From Plakobranchus ocellatus (lineage: Eukaryota > Mollusca > Gastropoda > Plakobranchidae): a stretch of DNA of 30,758 bases. The notes under the pieces are model-generated. The model was not told the DNA's origin. It was given only the letters and a program-made list of their open reading frames with translations, and did not search any database. A program made the position numbers and the translations under genes. Below are positions 1 to 10,844 of this stretch, piece by piece. The stretch covers positions 1,176,472-1,207,229 of the forward strand of contig BLXT01006838.1 of the NCBI GenBank assembly GCA_019648995.1, written 5' to 3'. Position 1 is the stretch's first letter. The number at the start of each line of letters is the position of its first letter.

Positions 1-212
1 AGTCAAGTATCAACGGGCGATAGCGGGCGCTCCCGCCAACACCCATAAAGGGCGGTGGCGGGCGATAACGCTTTTTATCAGTTCATATCAAATTTTTTCT
101 ATTGGTTCATTGTGTGGGATGGAATGATATTTTGGGGGTAATTGCTGCACATACAACTTCATAGATTGGTGACAACCATCACATGTCTGAGTAGATTTAT
201 GTACTTTTACAG

Positions 213-362
213 AGTGATAACCATGATGACTACTGTGCAGCGTGTTCTAAAGGTGGTTCACTTTTGATGTGCTCAACCTGTCAACTGGTTTATCATCTTG
301 ACTGTCTAAATCCACCTCTTACAGAAGCACCCAAATATGCCTGGAGCTGTCCACAGTGCTTG
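213..362 (+). CDS. PHF21A: PHF21A-like exon: PHD finger
   Basis: This is a 50-codon, phase-0 exon bounded by TTTTACAG and GTATGT. Its cysteine pattern is C-x2-C, C-x2-C, H-x2-C, C-x2-C (CAAC, CSTC, HLDC, CPQC), a complete Cys4-His-Cys3 zinc-binding set. The closing W-S-C-P-Q-C is typical of PHD fingers. Confidence 0.92.
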
Positions 363-3110
363 GTATGTGACTTTGCAGTACAGTAGTCAAAACTGACCAA
401 AGAAAAATATTTAGATAGCATCTTGAAAGGGCCATAACTGTCGTAAGGTTACTCATGTATATATTTAAGTATTGTAGAATGAAAATGAGAAATCGCGTCC
501 AATGCTTTTCAAATTCTTTTGTTCTCATGTTTTACCGTTCAATAAGGAACAGAATAAAATTAAAAACCACTGAGCCTTATCACATATAACCCTATGACAA
601 AAGGTCATGACTGTTGCACATTTGATTTTGCCCTCATAGTAAGTTTTGCATAATTTTGTTTCTGAACAACTTTTTCTCTGAACTGTGTGTGCAGTATTGT
701 TTCCCAGGCCAAGAATAATTTAGTCTGAGAAAGTTTGAAGCCAGCTTTTTGTATAGCTCTGTTTTTTTTTTAAATCAATAAAAAGTAGCAAATGTGATAT
801 AGGACAAAAATTATGGTGTTTGGTGATGGACAAAAGTTCAAGAGTGCCGCAACATTTTATTTTGTTACTAAAAATATAGTCTAAAAAATGTTCAGTTTCT
901 TGGTCGTTGCTCTGAAGTTACTATCTTTAGCAAATAAAATGTTATGAAGCAAAACATTCTAAGACCAAATTTCAGTTTTAAAAAAAGAAGAAATATGGAG
1001 GCCTTTGGACTAAAATATGATAATGGTGTGACCTTCTGTCATTGCATCATCTAGGTTTAATTTATCAAACATAAAGTGATAGGTAGGGTCAGCAGTTGTC
1101 AGCTGTGGTCTGAAAACAATTCAAAGTAAAAAAAAGATGATTAAAATGTGCTCACCAATAAAATTTAAACTATTGAAATCCACAAACATCTTGTTTTGTT
1201 ATTTTAGTCTGTATTTTGACCATTACGCTTTATATTTCTGATACATGTGATTGCCAATCTGCTCATTTGGTTATAACTCACACATTTTATTTGTCTAATA
1301 GATAGCTTAATGCTTCCTCCTTTTTGTTTTTCCTTTTTCAATGAAACCTTTGTAGATCTCTGGCAAAGGCCTGGCAAATTTGAGCAGTGAGGCACGGAAA
1401 AAAGTGAACACATACATTGCCAAAAAAGCTGGTAAAAGTTTTAAAAATCATATTTTATTTGATGTTACTCATGTTTTTTTTATCACTGCTATGTATTTTA
1501 AGGGTTGTTTTTTACTGCATTTTTTTTGTCATGAATCTTATCATTATCATTTATACAGAAAAGTAAAATATGTTTTGTTCAAGAGTAGGTTTGCTCAGCG
1601 CAATGGTTATATATCCATCCTTTTCAGCTATTTCCCGGGGGGCGTCGGTGGCACAGTGGCTAGCGAGTCCGCCCTGAGATCTGCAGGGACCCTTCTGTCG
1701 CGGGTTCGCGCCCCGCCACCGGCGTCCCTGGCCTGACGAAGGGCCTGAAAGCCTGAGATCACCTTGTTGTGTACTGGCTGTATACAAAAACCAAACCAAC
1801 CAATCAGCTATTTCCCTCAAAATCGTCTAGATTTTTTCCCACATTTATTTTTTTATTCTACTTTTTGTTTGACCAGGCAAAGCTATGGTTCTGTGTAATT
1901 TTTTTTTCTATGATAACTTGTGCTTGCTGGGATATAAATTTTGAGTGCTTTAGGAGGATAACTTATTTACTGATCTCAGGTGTATAATAAATAGTTTAGT
2001 AGTGTTCTTTGAAATATGCAATATTTTGTGCTCCACATGTTATGTGTCTGATTAAAGGAAATAACCTTTTGCAATTATTTGTCATCCTCCAAATTTCTTA
2101 ATTTTTTTTCCTTTCTTTCTTGTTACTCCAGAGAAAGAAGATGAATGGAAGAAAATAAAAAAAAAGTGCCGGGAGATAAAAACGGAAAAGAGCTTCCTAG
2201 ACAAAAGGTTACTGGAGGTTGATAGTAAAATACAGGTAAAAGAGAGGGGGAGTAGCAGCAAAAATTGTAGTAGTAAAGTAGAAAAAGACAAAATAGCGCC
2301 TGTCATAATGATAGAGCTTTTATGATTTTTTTGCTTCTTTGAGAGTCTGGTTACAAAATTTACCCCCCATTTCTCAAAATTGGTGCATGAAAACAAGTGA
2401 CCAAAGGTCAGTGTAAAGAAACATATTTTCTTGAACAAAGGAAATTTTAACATAAAAATGAATGTTTGAGGACTACTGAAAATTTCAGTGAGAACTTCCA
2501 AATATAAGAACATAAAATATTTAAAATATGACCTCTCGATTAACTTTCAAAATTTCAAATTGTAATGAGTGCTTACTGTTCACACTGTAAGAGCTAGTGT
2601 TGATAATCATTCGTCTTGACTTTCTGTACATATATTACTGCTCTCAAGTTATTAATTTTATTCTCTTTGCGTGTGCTCTATTGAAAGAAAAAACACTTAA
2701 GTGTATCTCTGATATATTGGCATGAAAGGACCTTGATATTGTCCATAAATGCAACAGCAAAGAGGGAAAATGCTCTCTTGTTTAAGGTTTTACCATCACC
2801 TCTATTATGTCATCTATACTTAATTTGCAAGTATCTTGCATTTTTAAAATATGATAGATCTACTCTTAGAAACTGTTATAGCCCTTTAAAAAAATTATAC
2901 TTGCGACTTTGTCATTTTTTGTTGATGGTGTTGGATAACATGTATTTACTTCATCCTCAGGAGCAGAAACAGCTGCAATCTAAGCTGGCGAAACAAGAGC
3001 AAAAGATTCAGGAGGATCTTAGCAAGCTATCAGTTTTTGTGAACATGATGAGGGAATCAAAAAGCTCTGAGCAAATGACGACAAATCTTGTTCAGGCTAG
3101 TTGTTCTTAG
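213..3110 (+). CDS. PHF21A: PHF21A/BHC80-like PHD finger protein, C-terminal part (gene-level, 4 exons)
   Basis: Four exons (213-362, 1356-1431, 2132-2235, 2961-3110) join in phase to 480 nt, i.e. 159 residues plus stop. The 5' half lies outside the window. The first exon is one complete PHD finger. The second carries a short helical segment matching the region just after the PHD finger in human PHF21A. The last two are lysine/glutamate/glutamine-rich and form a coiled coil of about 60 residues, followed by a short tail and TAG. In mammals PHF21A (BHC80) is a subunit of the LSD1-CoREST complex, and its PHD finger binds histone H3 unmethylated at lysine 4. The acidic pair before the first cysteine (HDDYC) and the LLMC methionine match positions in the human finger that I recall as contacting K4. 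PHF21B is the alternative vertebrate paralogue; I assume one invertebrate gene corresponds to both. All three visible introns are GT-AG. Confidence 0.88.
1356..1431 (+). CDS. PHF21A: PHF21A-like exon: post-PHD segment
   Basis: The exon begins after TTTGTAG and ends at G|GTAAAA, with 25 codons plus one base. It encodes a segment ending NTYIAKKA, which corresponds in order and character to the 'VHSYIAYKAA' stretch after the PHD finger in human PHF21A. Confidence 0.8.
1624..1636 (+). repeat. SINE target-site duplication, left copy
   Basis: TCAGCTATTTCCC here is identical to 1804-1816 and marks the SINE insertion site. Confidence 0.85.
1637..1803 (+). mobile_element. tRNA-derived SINE with perfect target-site duplication
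   Basis: This is a GC-rich element of about 167 bp in the intron between PHF21A-like exons 1356-1431 and 2132-2235. The head (about 1640-1724) is tRNA-like, with an A-box-like GTGGCACAGTGGC and a B-box-like GGTTCGCGCCC at 1703-1713, which would form an internal RNA polymerase III promoter. A body of about 50 bp and an A/C-rich tail (CAAAACC-type repeats) follow. The 13-bp sequence TCAGCTATTTCCC flanks it exactly, at 1624-1636 and 1804-1816. The intact duplication implies a fairly recent insertion by LINE machinery in trans. Confidence 0.85.
1804..1816 (+). repeat. SINE target-site duplication, right copy
   Basis: Second copy of TCAGCTATTTCCC, directly after the A/C-rich SINE tail. Confidence 0.85.
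2132..2235 (+). CDS. PHF21A: PHF21A-like exon: coiled coil, first part
   Basis: The acceptor TTACTCCAG is followed by 104 nt ending at ACAG|GTAAAA. The split codon with the previous exon gives Glu. The product starts [12 protein letters not shown] and is a charged amphipathic helix with no stop in this frame. The large minus-strand reading frame over this exon is its antisense shadow. Confidence 0.82.
2961..3110 (+). CDS. PHF21A: PHF21A-like terminal exon: coiled coil and stop
   Basis: The acceptor TCATCCTCAG is followed by 49 codons and TAG at 3108-3110. The exon begins [15 protein letters not shown], continuing the heptad-like helix, and ends with a short Ser/Thr-rich tail. Confidence 0.85.
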   Translation, partial: EQKQLQSKLAKQEQKIQEDLSKLSVFVNMMRESKSSEQMTTNLVQASCS

Positions 3111-3134
3111 CAATACCATGCACTGTATGTGTAA

Positions 3135-3140
3135 AATAAA
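3135..3140 (+). promoter_or_regulatory. Candidate polyadenylation signal of the PHF21A-like gene
   Basis: AATAAA lies 24 nt after the stop codon. If used, the 3' UTR would be only about 50 nt, so a more distal site is also possible. Confidence 0.4.
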
Positions 3141-4079
3141 ATATATTAATTTAAACTTCTGTTGACAAAGGTTGTGATCACAACTATTGCCTTTTGTGCA
3201 ATGAAAAAGAAACTAGAAAGTACCTTTATACTATTTGTAGACGAGAATAGAGCAGTTAAATAGAGCTTAAGTCTTATATTTAATTGTTTTCTATTGAATA
3301 TCTTGCTTCTAAAACAATATACCTGCAAGTGCGACCCTTCTTTTCCTTCCCTCCCTTTTTTTTGTTAGGGCCACAACATTATTGTAAATTCATCAACAGT
3401 TAAATTATATCACAATTAATGTAATAAGCTATTTAAATTATGAAAATAATTATAACCTTATTAACCCTCCACTGTGGTTACAGAAAAAACCTCTAATTTG
3501 TGGAGGTATAAATGAGATTCTGTATATATGCATCTATAGAGACCCAATTAGAGAGGAACTAGTGGAGACAAACCCATAAAAGGATATATTTCCGGGCCTA
3601 GGATTGAAGGGCTTATTTTTTGTAAACAATGTCACCCAAAGTTTATTGCAAATGACCTTGACTTACCAACTGAGTTATATATTTTTTTTTCTATTATTGA
3701 TCAGGTTTCGCAAGTTGCAATGAATTTTTTCAATTTGTAGAGAATTGCATCTAGTTTTAGAAAATATATACTTTTTATACATTGTTTAGCTTAAATGTAG
3801 AGTTATTGCTTTTTTTGTTAGTCCAGTCCCCAAAATAGTAACCAAAAAATAACAAGTGAAAGAAGGAAGGTCAATAAACAGTAATAAAAAACCACTTCCC
3901 AAAACAACGGAAAATAAAAAGAGTGAAAGAAATAAAAGAAAAAATTAGACTCGTGAAAAGTAATCTAACCTATGAGAATTGTGGGGGGGTGTTGTACATC
4001 GCTATCCACTCTTGATACTGCCTAATTGCACCGACCCTTGTTGAGTCCCTGGTGCAAAATGTGCACTAGCACAAAACAG
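3141..4079. other. Intergenic, no gene recognised
   Basis: AT-rich sequence downstream of the PHF21A-like stop. No coding pattern is visible. A TTAACCCTCCACTGTGG at about 3462 has the TTAACCC look of a piggyBac terminus, but I found no matching inverted partner, so I do not assign it to relic A. Confidence 0.5.
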
Positions 4080-4760
4080 TCTTTTCCTTTTCTGTCTTCG
4101 AAAAGCAAAAGATGTTGTAGAACTGATGCATGAATCAGAGCCACTGTAGAGCATTCAAGTTAAAAAGAATCAGGAGTTTAGCACTGAAGTGTCAATCAAC
4201 TTATGCAGGATTTTTTTTCAATAGCTGTGTGTTTGCCACTCTCCAGCATGGTAACAAATCTGCTTGTCACTGAGATCCATGCCACCCATGTATTGATTGA
4301 ATTCAAATCTTGCAGTGGTCTCTCGTCTCGCCTTTCCTTTGATAAGTCTGTTTTGCATTGCAGCATCATGAGCAGTTGTGAGCATCAGCACTGGTTTTCA
4401 CACTAATTTTTTCTCTCTGAATGCAATTGTTACCATGTCCCCACTCTCTTTCTTCCAAAACTTGGCTTTGCCTATCTCTTTGGAATGTTTCTTGACAATT
4501 TCTTTGATTTTTGGTGCACTTGCACTGTACCAGTCTAGAGATGATTTTGCTCATACAAGAATTTCCCCAGCGTAGGTTTTGGTTAGAAATTATCAGCATA
4601 CAATTAATACCTTATTCATTGTTTGAAACTCATAAGCTTTTCCTCAGCACCAAATGCCTGGCCTTCATTGTATTGTGTATTTAACTCTCTTTTTTGTTTA
4701 GCATATACTGAATGAAAACTGTGGTTTTTCATTTCTATCATGCTCTCATCAATACTGACA
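4080..4760 (-). pseudogene. piggyBac-type transposase relic A (core to C-terminal part)
   Basis: A decayed piggyBac transposase on the minus strand with all three catalytic-aspartate neighbourhoods in the right order. SIDESMI (Asp codon 4750-4748) is the first, YADNF (Asp codon 4594-4592) the second, and GGMDLSD (Asp codon 4277-4275) the third. Between the second and third lie LGKFLYEQNHL and a GTVQVHQKSKKLSRN stretch, matching the usual GTV..NRKGLP segment. After the third comes a helix starting LIDTSVLNS. The frame is interrupted by several stop codons and frame changes, so no functional protein is possible. In living relatives these three Asp residues form the DDD active site for cut-and-paste transposition at TTAA. 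Confidence 0.8.
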
Positions 4761-5880
4761 AGGCAGGAAGGAGTGTAATAATGTCAATATGGAACACAAT
4801 CTTGGTTACTTTTTTTTTGTTGAAACATTAGATCTCTTGCATCGACTATCAACAAAAAGTATTGGACATTGGTGTTCCATCAGACCGACTGATTGGAACT
4901 CATTGGCTATCATCCTATCACTTTTTGGCTTGAAACCCAAAATTTTCTGAAAAAGTTTATGCACATCCTTGCATGTTTACCTTCGCAGATTTTAAAGTGT
5001 AATGAATGTAATTGTTTGAATTTTTGCCATTTCTCTTTAAAGTTCGTGTCTTACTAACATAATTTACAATTAGTATCTTTTGCTCTGTCCAAGAAAGTCT
5101 ATGGAAAGAACGTTTTATATCTATCCTTTCCTGAAGTCTTATTTCCACAATCTCTTTTACAAACATTACTACAAATTCATATTGGTCTTGGTGATAGTTG
5201 AACTTGCTGAGAGGAAGGTGATGCAAATGGTGCTGGAAGTTTTGATGAGGACAGACTGAGCGGGGTTAAAATGAGTCTGTCCCAATTTTTTCCTTGCATA
5301 AAAAATGTTGAGATGATTGCAGCGGTGGCAGTATGTGCTGATATTCCTAACACAGTGCAAGATGAGGAAAGGTGATGATAAAATAAAATCATCATTCACA
5401 TGAAGCAGGTAGTTAGCGCATGAAGACGATGAAGCTAATCTATCCAATGGAGTGCTTTTATGCAACAAAAAAATGCGGCAGACTGACTCTGCTGCTAAGC
5501 ATGTCAAAGTTGAGGAAAGGAGTTGTGAATTTGTAGCTTGAGCTGCCAAGATTTTAATTTATTTTCTTTTGTAATGTGTGGCACTTTGAGTATGGAATCT
5601 TCATCTTTTGGTGCTTAAATAGCAACTCTTTTGCCAAGAACTGACAGGGAAAATTTATCTTCTGATACTTGAAAATTTGCAGATCTAATTTGTGGTTATA
5701 ATGCAGCCAAGGGCTCTACACTTCATAGGTGATTTTGAAGGGATTGCTGACTAAGTTCATCCTGTGAGCTTTTCACATTATTCCAAGGGATAGTATTTTT
5801 TTCCCAAACTGACAGAGGTGCCAAAGCTTCCAAATTTTCCTTTTCAGTTGGCAGCTGAAGGTCACTTTTGAAGATACTGC
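4761..5880 (-). pseudogene. Possible N-terminal remnant of piggyBac relic A
   Basis: Upstream (in minus sense) of relic A, one frame at about 5880-5530 is nearly open. It reads like a Ser/Glu/Gln-rich protein segment (for example SSIFKSDLQLPTEKENLEAL) broken by only a few stops. The minus-strand reading frames at 5549-5169 and 5226-4957 lie in the same block. I could not match them to a piggyBac N-terminal domain, so the link to relic A rests only on position and strand. Confidence 0.3.
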
Positions 5881-6150
5881 TCATTTGAAAATTAAATCAC
5901 ACATAGGTCAAAAACTTTTAAAAAAATTCTTTAAAGTTGTATAGATGTTGTTTGAACTAAATATTCATAAAATACTAAAAAAAAAAAAGTAAAATAACAT
6001 AAGTTAATAAGATAGCACTCATTAATTGGCTAGGTAGCAAAGTAAAGCTTAATTACTTTACAACTGCCTTCATTGTTAGATTTCACCAGATAGGTGTGCT
6101 AAATTTCACAAAAACAGTCTGGCATCATAGAACTTGCCTTAACCTTCATT
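5881..6150. other. Spacer between piggyBac relics A and B, nothing recognised
   Basis: AT-rich sequence with a poly-A run near 5979-5988. No coding or repeat family is recognised. Confidence 0.4.
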
Positions 6151-7792
6151 TCAACCCGTTTTTATAAAAAAGTATTGTAAGCACCATCTCCTTGTTTTTT
6201 CCATCTCTGAAAGATATAAATGTTTGAGACAAAATTTTGCAGGTGGGCATTCAGAGGTGACACCCAGTAGTTGTTTCCGGGTGCGTCCGCTGGCCATCTT
6301 CACTCCGTCTTGTGCACACTGGAAGCATCGTCTCTTGCGTCCGAGCATCTTGCCAAGAGAATGACCAGGGCTGTATGGGCGAGTTGAACCTTCAAGGGTC
6401 GGAGTATCAGGTGCCCTTCGTACTGGCTGATCGGGCTCGATTGTGGCTATGAGAGCTTTTATCAGCCTGGTGCGAAAAATGAGATGGTTCTGCGATGCTG
6501 ATATACAGCTATCATCAGGTCTAGCTCATTTCATTACTAAAATGAAGGCATTGATGATTGATATCTGCACATGGTAATTGGACAGGTATCTCCACCACTT
6601 TGTGCCAGGATCACCAACTGGATAGTAAGACCTGTTCTGGTCATTCAGGTCAACGCCAAACATGGCTGAATTGTATTGTACCACAGGCTTGGGCACTTGA
6701 ACCTGCACCACTCCACGCTTCGTCCTTCTCTCTACTGTCATCATCTTAGGGTCAGCGTTGGTGGAGAGAATGTTGACCTGCCTCTTATCGGTCCACTGGA
6801 CGGCCACCATTCTAACCTCTCCTGGCTTCTGCTTGGTATTGGGCATAAGCCAACCCTTCCTGTTTGGACGTATCGTGCCATAGCAGGTCGTCTTCTCCTT
6901 GAGATCCTCACACAGCTTGACGGAGGAGAAAAAGTTGTCAAAATGCACAGAGTTTTTCTTGCCCAAGTGATTAGCCATCATAGATGTGACAACTTGGTGT
7001 CCTAATCCATGCTGTGGCTTTGTTGTTGTCTTGCCAGTATAGACCTGGAAATTTAACAGGTAACCAGACTCTGCCTCGGCCAAGCACCAGATCTTGAATC
7101 CCCATGGTGTGGGTTTGTTTTTGATGTACTGCTTGAACGAAACTCGTCCTGTGAAGGCAACCATGGCCTTATTCACTGACAGGTTCTGCTTCAGCTTATA
7201 GACAGACGAACAGATGTGTCTGACATGTTCAAGCAGAGGGTGAACCTTATATAGCCTTCATCATTTTGCCCAGACTGGTGTGCCGAGTCTACGAGGTGAA
7301 AAATGCTGGCGCACCCAGACATCGGCAATTACAGACACCCGCCAGTATGGATCGTTCGACCAGAAAAGGCTCAGCTCTGGAACTTGGTGATGACTGAAAG
7401 TAATCAAGGTGTAGATGTACTTTCGGATATCAGTCAGAGTGGCCGGCTTCCAATAAGAATCAGTTGTGCCCTTTGCTGCTTGTTGTTGCTCAGTATAGCG
7501 GTTCGTTTCCTCGACGAAGGTTTGAAGGAGTGAGTCGGGGAAGAACAGCTGAAAATAATCCAAAGGTTCACTCTTGACTGGCAGGTCGTGGACGGGGCCA
7601 ACAATCTCAGAAAATGTTTCTAAGTTGTCGGTAAAATCAAGTACATCGGTCCATTATTCTTGATCCGAGTCTAGGCCTAGATCTAGGTAAAATCATCCTC
7701 AGCTCACTTATTTCGCCGATTTCAATATCCGATTCATCATTCCCATCAAAATTGTTCCCAATAGTGAGCGATTGCAAAAATTCAAATGCCAT
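6151..7792 (-). pseudogene. piggyBac-type transposase relic B
   Basis: A nearly full-length minus-strand piggyBac transposase starting at ATG 7792-7790 (MAFEFLQS...). It has an acidic N-terminal part with a frame break and an in-frame stop before WTDVLDF. The DYFQLFFPDSLLQTFVEETNRY segment (7563-7261) follows, then a frameshift near 7250. The catalytic core (7250-6526) is open: NKPTPWGFKIW, HFDNFFSS (second Asp) and FGVDLNDQ (third Asp). The C-terminus (about 6480-6151) includes the arginine-rich linker and a partial cysteine-rich zinc module (RKRRCFQC, then ECPPAKFCLKH). The first catalytic position reads VNKAMV instead of VDEAMV, so Asp is Asn (codon 7173-7171) and the next Glu is Lys. The copy is inactive through both that change and its frame breaks. 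No terminal inverted repeats were found. Confidence 0.85.
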
Positions 7793-8276
7793 TTTTTAGA
7801 TTGCTGGCTGGAAAGAAAGCTTCGACGGGTCTGGAAACACAAGCGTGATTGACCTATCTGGTGTGAGAAGGAAGGCTATTTTTGCCTTATTCTAACTCTA
7901 AAATGGAAGAAGATAAAATTATACAATTTTTTTTCATTGAAGAGTTCATTTTAGCCTCTTTTCAAATTAGCCACGCAGAAGTATCGTAACCTGCGAGATT
8001 TTGTTGCTTAGTTGCTTTAATAAAGAATATGTCAGTAGAGACGCATTCGGTCGCATTAGGTTGGAGGGCCCTAGGTCGCATCGGGTTGCATTAGGTTAGA
8101 AAGAACTAATTCTAAATCAAGGAAGTAAACTTCAGTCTGTAGGGTTTTGACTTGATGAAAAATCGAAAGGATTTCTTCATTTCTTTGAAAACATTGAATG
8201 TGTGGACTATTAAAAAAAGTGAACATTTTTCTTCACATAATAGAAGCTCTTGTTCTTTTTTGCGAGCTTGATTTCT
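7793..8276. other. Spacer between relics B and C with CGCATTAGGT repeats
   Basis: No gene is seen. At 8042-8097 a short degenerate repeat (CGCATTCGGT, CGCATTAGGT, CGCATCGGGTT, GCATTAGGTT) surrounds GGGCCCTAGG. The remainder is AT-rich. Confidence 0.4.
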
Positions 8277-8289
8277 TTAACCCTTTGAG

Positions 8290-8335
8290 AACTGGCATAT
8301 AATTTGAAGTGCACCCAGAAATTGGCTTATAATTT
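8290..8335. repeat. Left subterminal direct repeats of element C
   Basis: AACTGGCATATAATTT (8290-8305) recurs as AATTGGCTTATAATTT (8320-8335) with a 30-bp period, immediately inside the TTAACCC terminus. Confidence 0.6.
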
Positions 8336-8660
8336 AGTCTCCTAAGTGTCCGGTGATATATGGTTGAATAAAGCCAATTGCAGAAAAACTATTGACATTT
8401 TACCTACAAAACTATATATATTCTTAATCAGAAATCGAACGAGAGTGAAAAATAATATACTTCTTACAAAAAATTATATTTATGCTACATTTATCATGGT
8501 TCTTACCTTCAGTTCTTGTGACGTCATATACTACAAGTAATTCATGTATAATCCAATTTGAATGCATGTACTCCAGAACTTGAAAAATAATACTTTGTGA
8601 TGTTAAAAAACACTAACAATAAACACACTGACGACATAAAAGTGACTTTGGAGTTGTTAT

Positions 8661-10700
8661 TTACAAGTTTTTTTTGTTGTGGTAGTCTGTGAAGCACCCA
8701 GTGCGCAGACCGACATTGCAGTCGGAACATTCGTAGGATGTACGTGTTCTCTTGGCATGGTTGTGAACACAATTTTTCCTTTTCCCAACCTCCAGTTTGT
8801 TCCTCAAAAAAATTTTTAAGGGTAGGCATGTCTGATATTGAGGTGGTAGCATTGATTGGTTCCTAGCTTCAGCTATTTCTAGCCGATATCTCCGCTTCCG
8901 AGGGGCTTTGGAAGGTCTGTAATTACCTACAAAGGACTCAATGACAGAAATATTATAGCTGTGTCTGTCAAGGACTCTGCCCTCTGCATTCTTGCTGAAC
9001 AGAATATAGCTATTGTGTTGTGCTCTTCCACTCAAAGAGATAAACACTTTCTTGGTCCATTTCAATGTGCGGCGTTCAGCAAAATATGTTTAAAGTTTAG
9101 CACCAGACAGGTCAACACCTCCCATGGCTTTATTATAGACCTGGACGACAGTGGGTTTTCTTATGTTCTGGCCCCTTTTATTTGATACATTATCATAGCC
9201 AGCTTTTGCTGCAGGTCATAGAAGAACAGGCTTTCTATTCCCACCCTTGTAAGCTACACACAATAGAGAGCCTTTGCACCGTTTGGCCACTTCTTGATTT
9301 GCGAGCGGCTGTTTCAGGATCTGCTTTGGTAAACCTTTTCGATTTACATGGACTGTGCCTGTACCTGTTGTTTGTTGGTTATAAAGATCAAGAAAGAGTT
9401 TTGGGGATGAAAAATAGTTATCCAACCCCAAATGGTGGCCTTAATTCAGACATCTGGCTCCTCGTAACATACGAAAAACAAGGTCGTAAATGGGGCCTTC
9501 TACAGTTCTTTCCTGCCCATCAATAGCTCCCTTGTAGTTGTAAACTTCAAAAAATGATGTAAACCCTGTGAAAGTATCACAAAGACACCAAGTTTCACAC
9601 CAAATCTTGCATGTCGCTTGTTAGGCATGAACTGCCGTAAAAAGGGTGTCTTACCCTTGTACCTGATCATACTCTCATCGATGGATAATGTTTGATCTGG
9701 ATGGAAAGTGTCAAGTGCTATTTTATTGAAGTGATGAACAATAGCTTTGATTCCATAGATCTTATGATCAGGGTGATCAGCTCCTGGCTGTTGAGCATTA
9801 TTTAAAAAATGTAGAAACTTGAGTAATAAAAAAACCCTATCCCGACTGAAATGCTTCGGAAACCATGGAGTTGACTGATTGCTGTTTGTGATATCCCAGT
9901 AAGCTTTCAAACTAGATTTCTTGTTCAAACCAATGTTGAAAAAAAAAAGCAAACAAAGCTTGTATTTCTTGCCTTGTTGTTTGGCCCTCCATTATCCACT
10001 GGTGTACTGCGGAGTGGGGTTTCCTTTGTAAGTACCTCGTGTTTGTTGATCCATGATTCAGCATAGCAATTTGTCTCTCGAACGTTCATGTCGATAAAAG
10101 TGTCAGAAAAAAAACCAAATTTGCATATGCAGAAGGAGGAGCATCTCTTGGTGGGGCATGTCTCGCTTTGATACCAGGAACCCCAATAAATGGAATATCT
10201 GGAGGCCCTGGATCCTTCCCAACAATAGCTGTCCATATTCCACCACCAAATGGCTGATCATCTTCATCATCAGTTACTTCCGTGTCTTCATCTAGATCTA
10301 GTTAGATGAGAAAAAAAAAAATTAGTAAAATGATGAGATCTGTAATCTAGATCTAGATCTAAAAATAAAACTGAGAAAGAAAAAAAGAAAGAGCAGAATA
10401 ATTGAAGAATTTAAGCAGTTTTGCTCTATGAATCTGATTCCAGGACCATTTAAATCATAGATCTTGATCTATCTAGGTGGTCCAGGTCTCTAGATCTAGA
10501 TCCACGTACACACTGCTTGTAAGCCCATTGCATCTTCACCTGATTTAGATCTTAATTTAAAACATTAATTCTAAAAGTATTAAAATTATACAATAAGAAG
10601 TGAGAAAGGAAAATAAATAGTTACCTTCTGAGTCAGAGTCAAAAGACTCCTCTGATGAGCTACCATTGTCAGAAAAATTGCTTTTGCTTTCCTCACTCAT
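8661..10700 (-). pseudogene. piggyBac-type (PGBD4-like) transposase relic C, spliced
   Basis: A minus-strand transposase gene with a probable intron. Exon 1 (10700-10625) encodes 25 residues starting MSEESKSNFSDNGSSSEE, an acidic Ser/Asp/Glu-rich N-terminus. The donor GTAACT and an acceptor before 10297 keep the frame, continuing DLDEDTEVTDDEDD. The body then shifts frame near 10110, 9940, 9450 and 9215. Recognisable blocks in order are the RETNCYAE segment, KAYWDITNSN, LSIDESMIRYKGK (first Asp), GLDNYFSSPKLF (second Asp), TGTVHVNRKGLPK, MGGVDLSG (third Asp, soon followed by an in-frame stop), LKWTKKVFISL, and a C-terminal zinc module with the pattern C-x2-C ... C-x4-H. All three catalytic Asp survive, but the frame breaks make it a pseudogene. 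It is clearly distinct from relics A and B. Confidence 0.85.
10291..10502. repeat. TCTAGATCT palindromes in relic C intron
   Basis: Three clusters of TCTAGATCTAGA-type sequence lie within the proposed intron of the relic C transposase. One forms the proposed acceptor (CTAG before 10297). Confidence 0.7.
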
Positions 10701-10844
10701 TTTGCATCTTTACCCGCCTTTAGTGGTGAAAACGTAGCAAAAACAAACGTGAAATCAACTCTGGGATTACTCTTAACCAACAGACTTGGCCAGCAGTATT
10801 GGCCAGGCAGTTTCAAGATTGTTAAACCAAAGCCCTTTATCAGA

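Noticed and set aside
1551..1820. Reading frames on both strands over 1551-1820
   Set aside because: They are created by the GC-rich SINE; the tRNA-like boxes and target-site duplication explain the sequence.
2082..2513. 143-codon minus-strand reading frame
   Set aside because: It is antisense to a spliced exon of the PHF21A-like gene, is low complexity, and has no recognised domain.
3462..3478. TTAACCCTCCACTGTGG as left terminus of piggyBac relic A
   Set aside because: The start resembles a piggyBac end, but no inverted partner was found near 5.9-6.1 kb.
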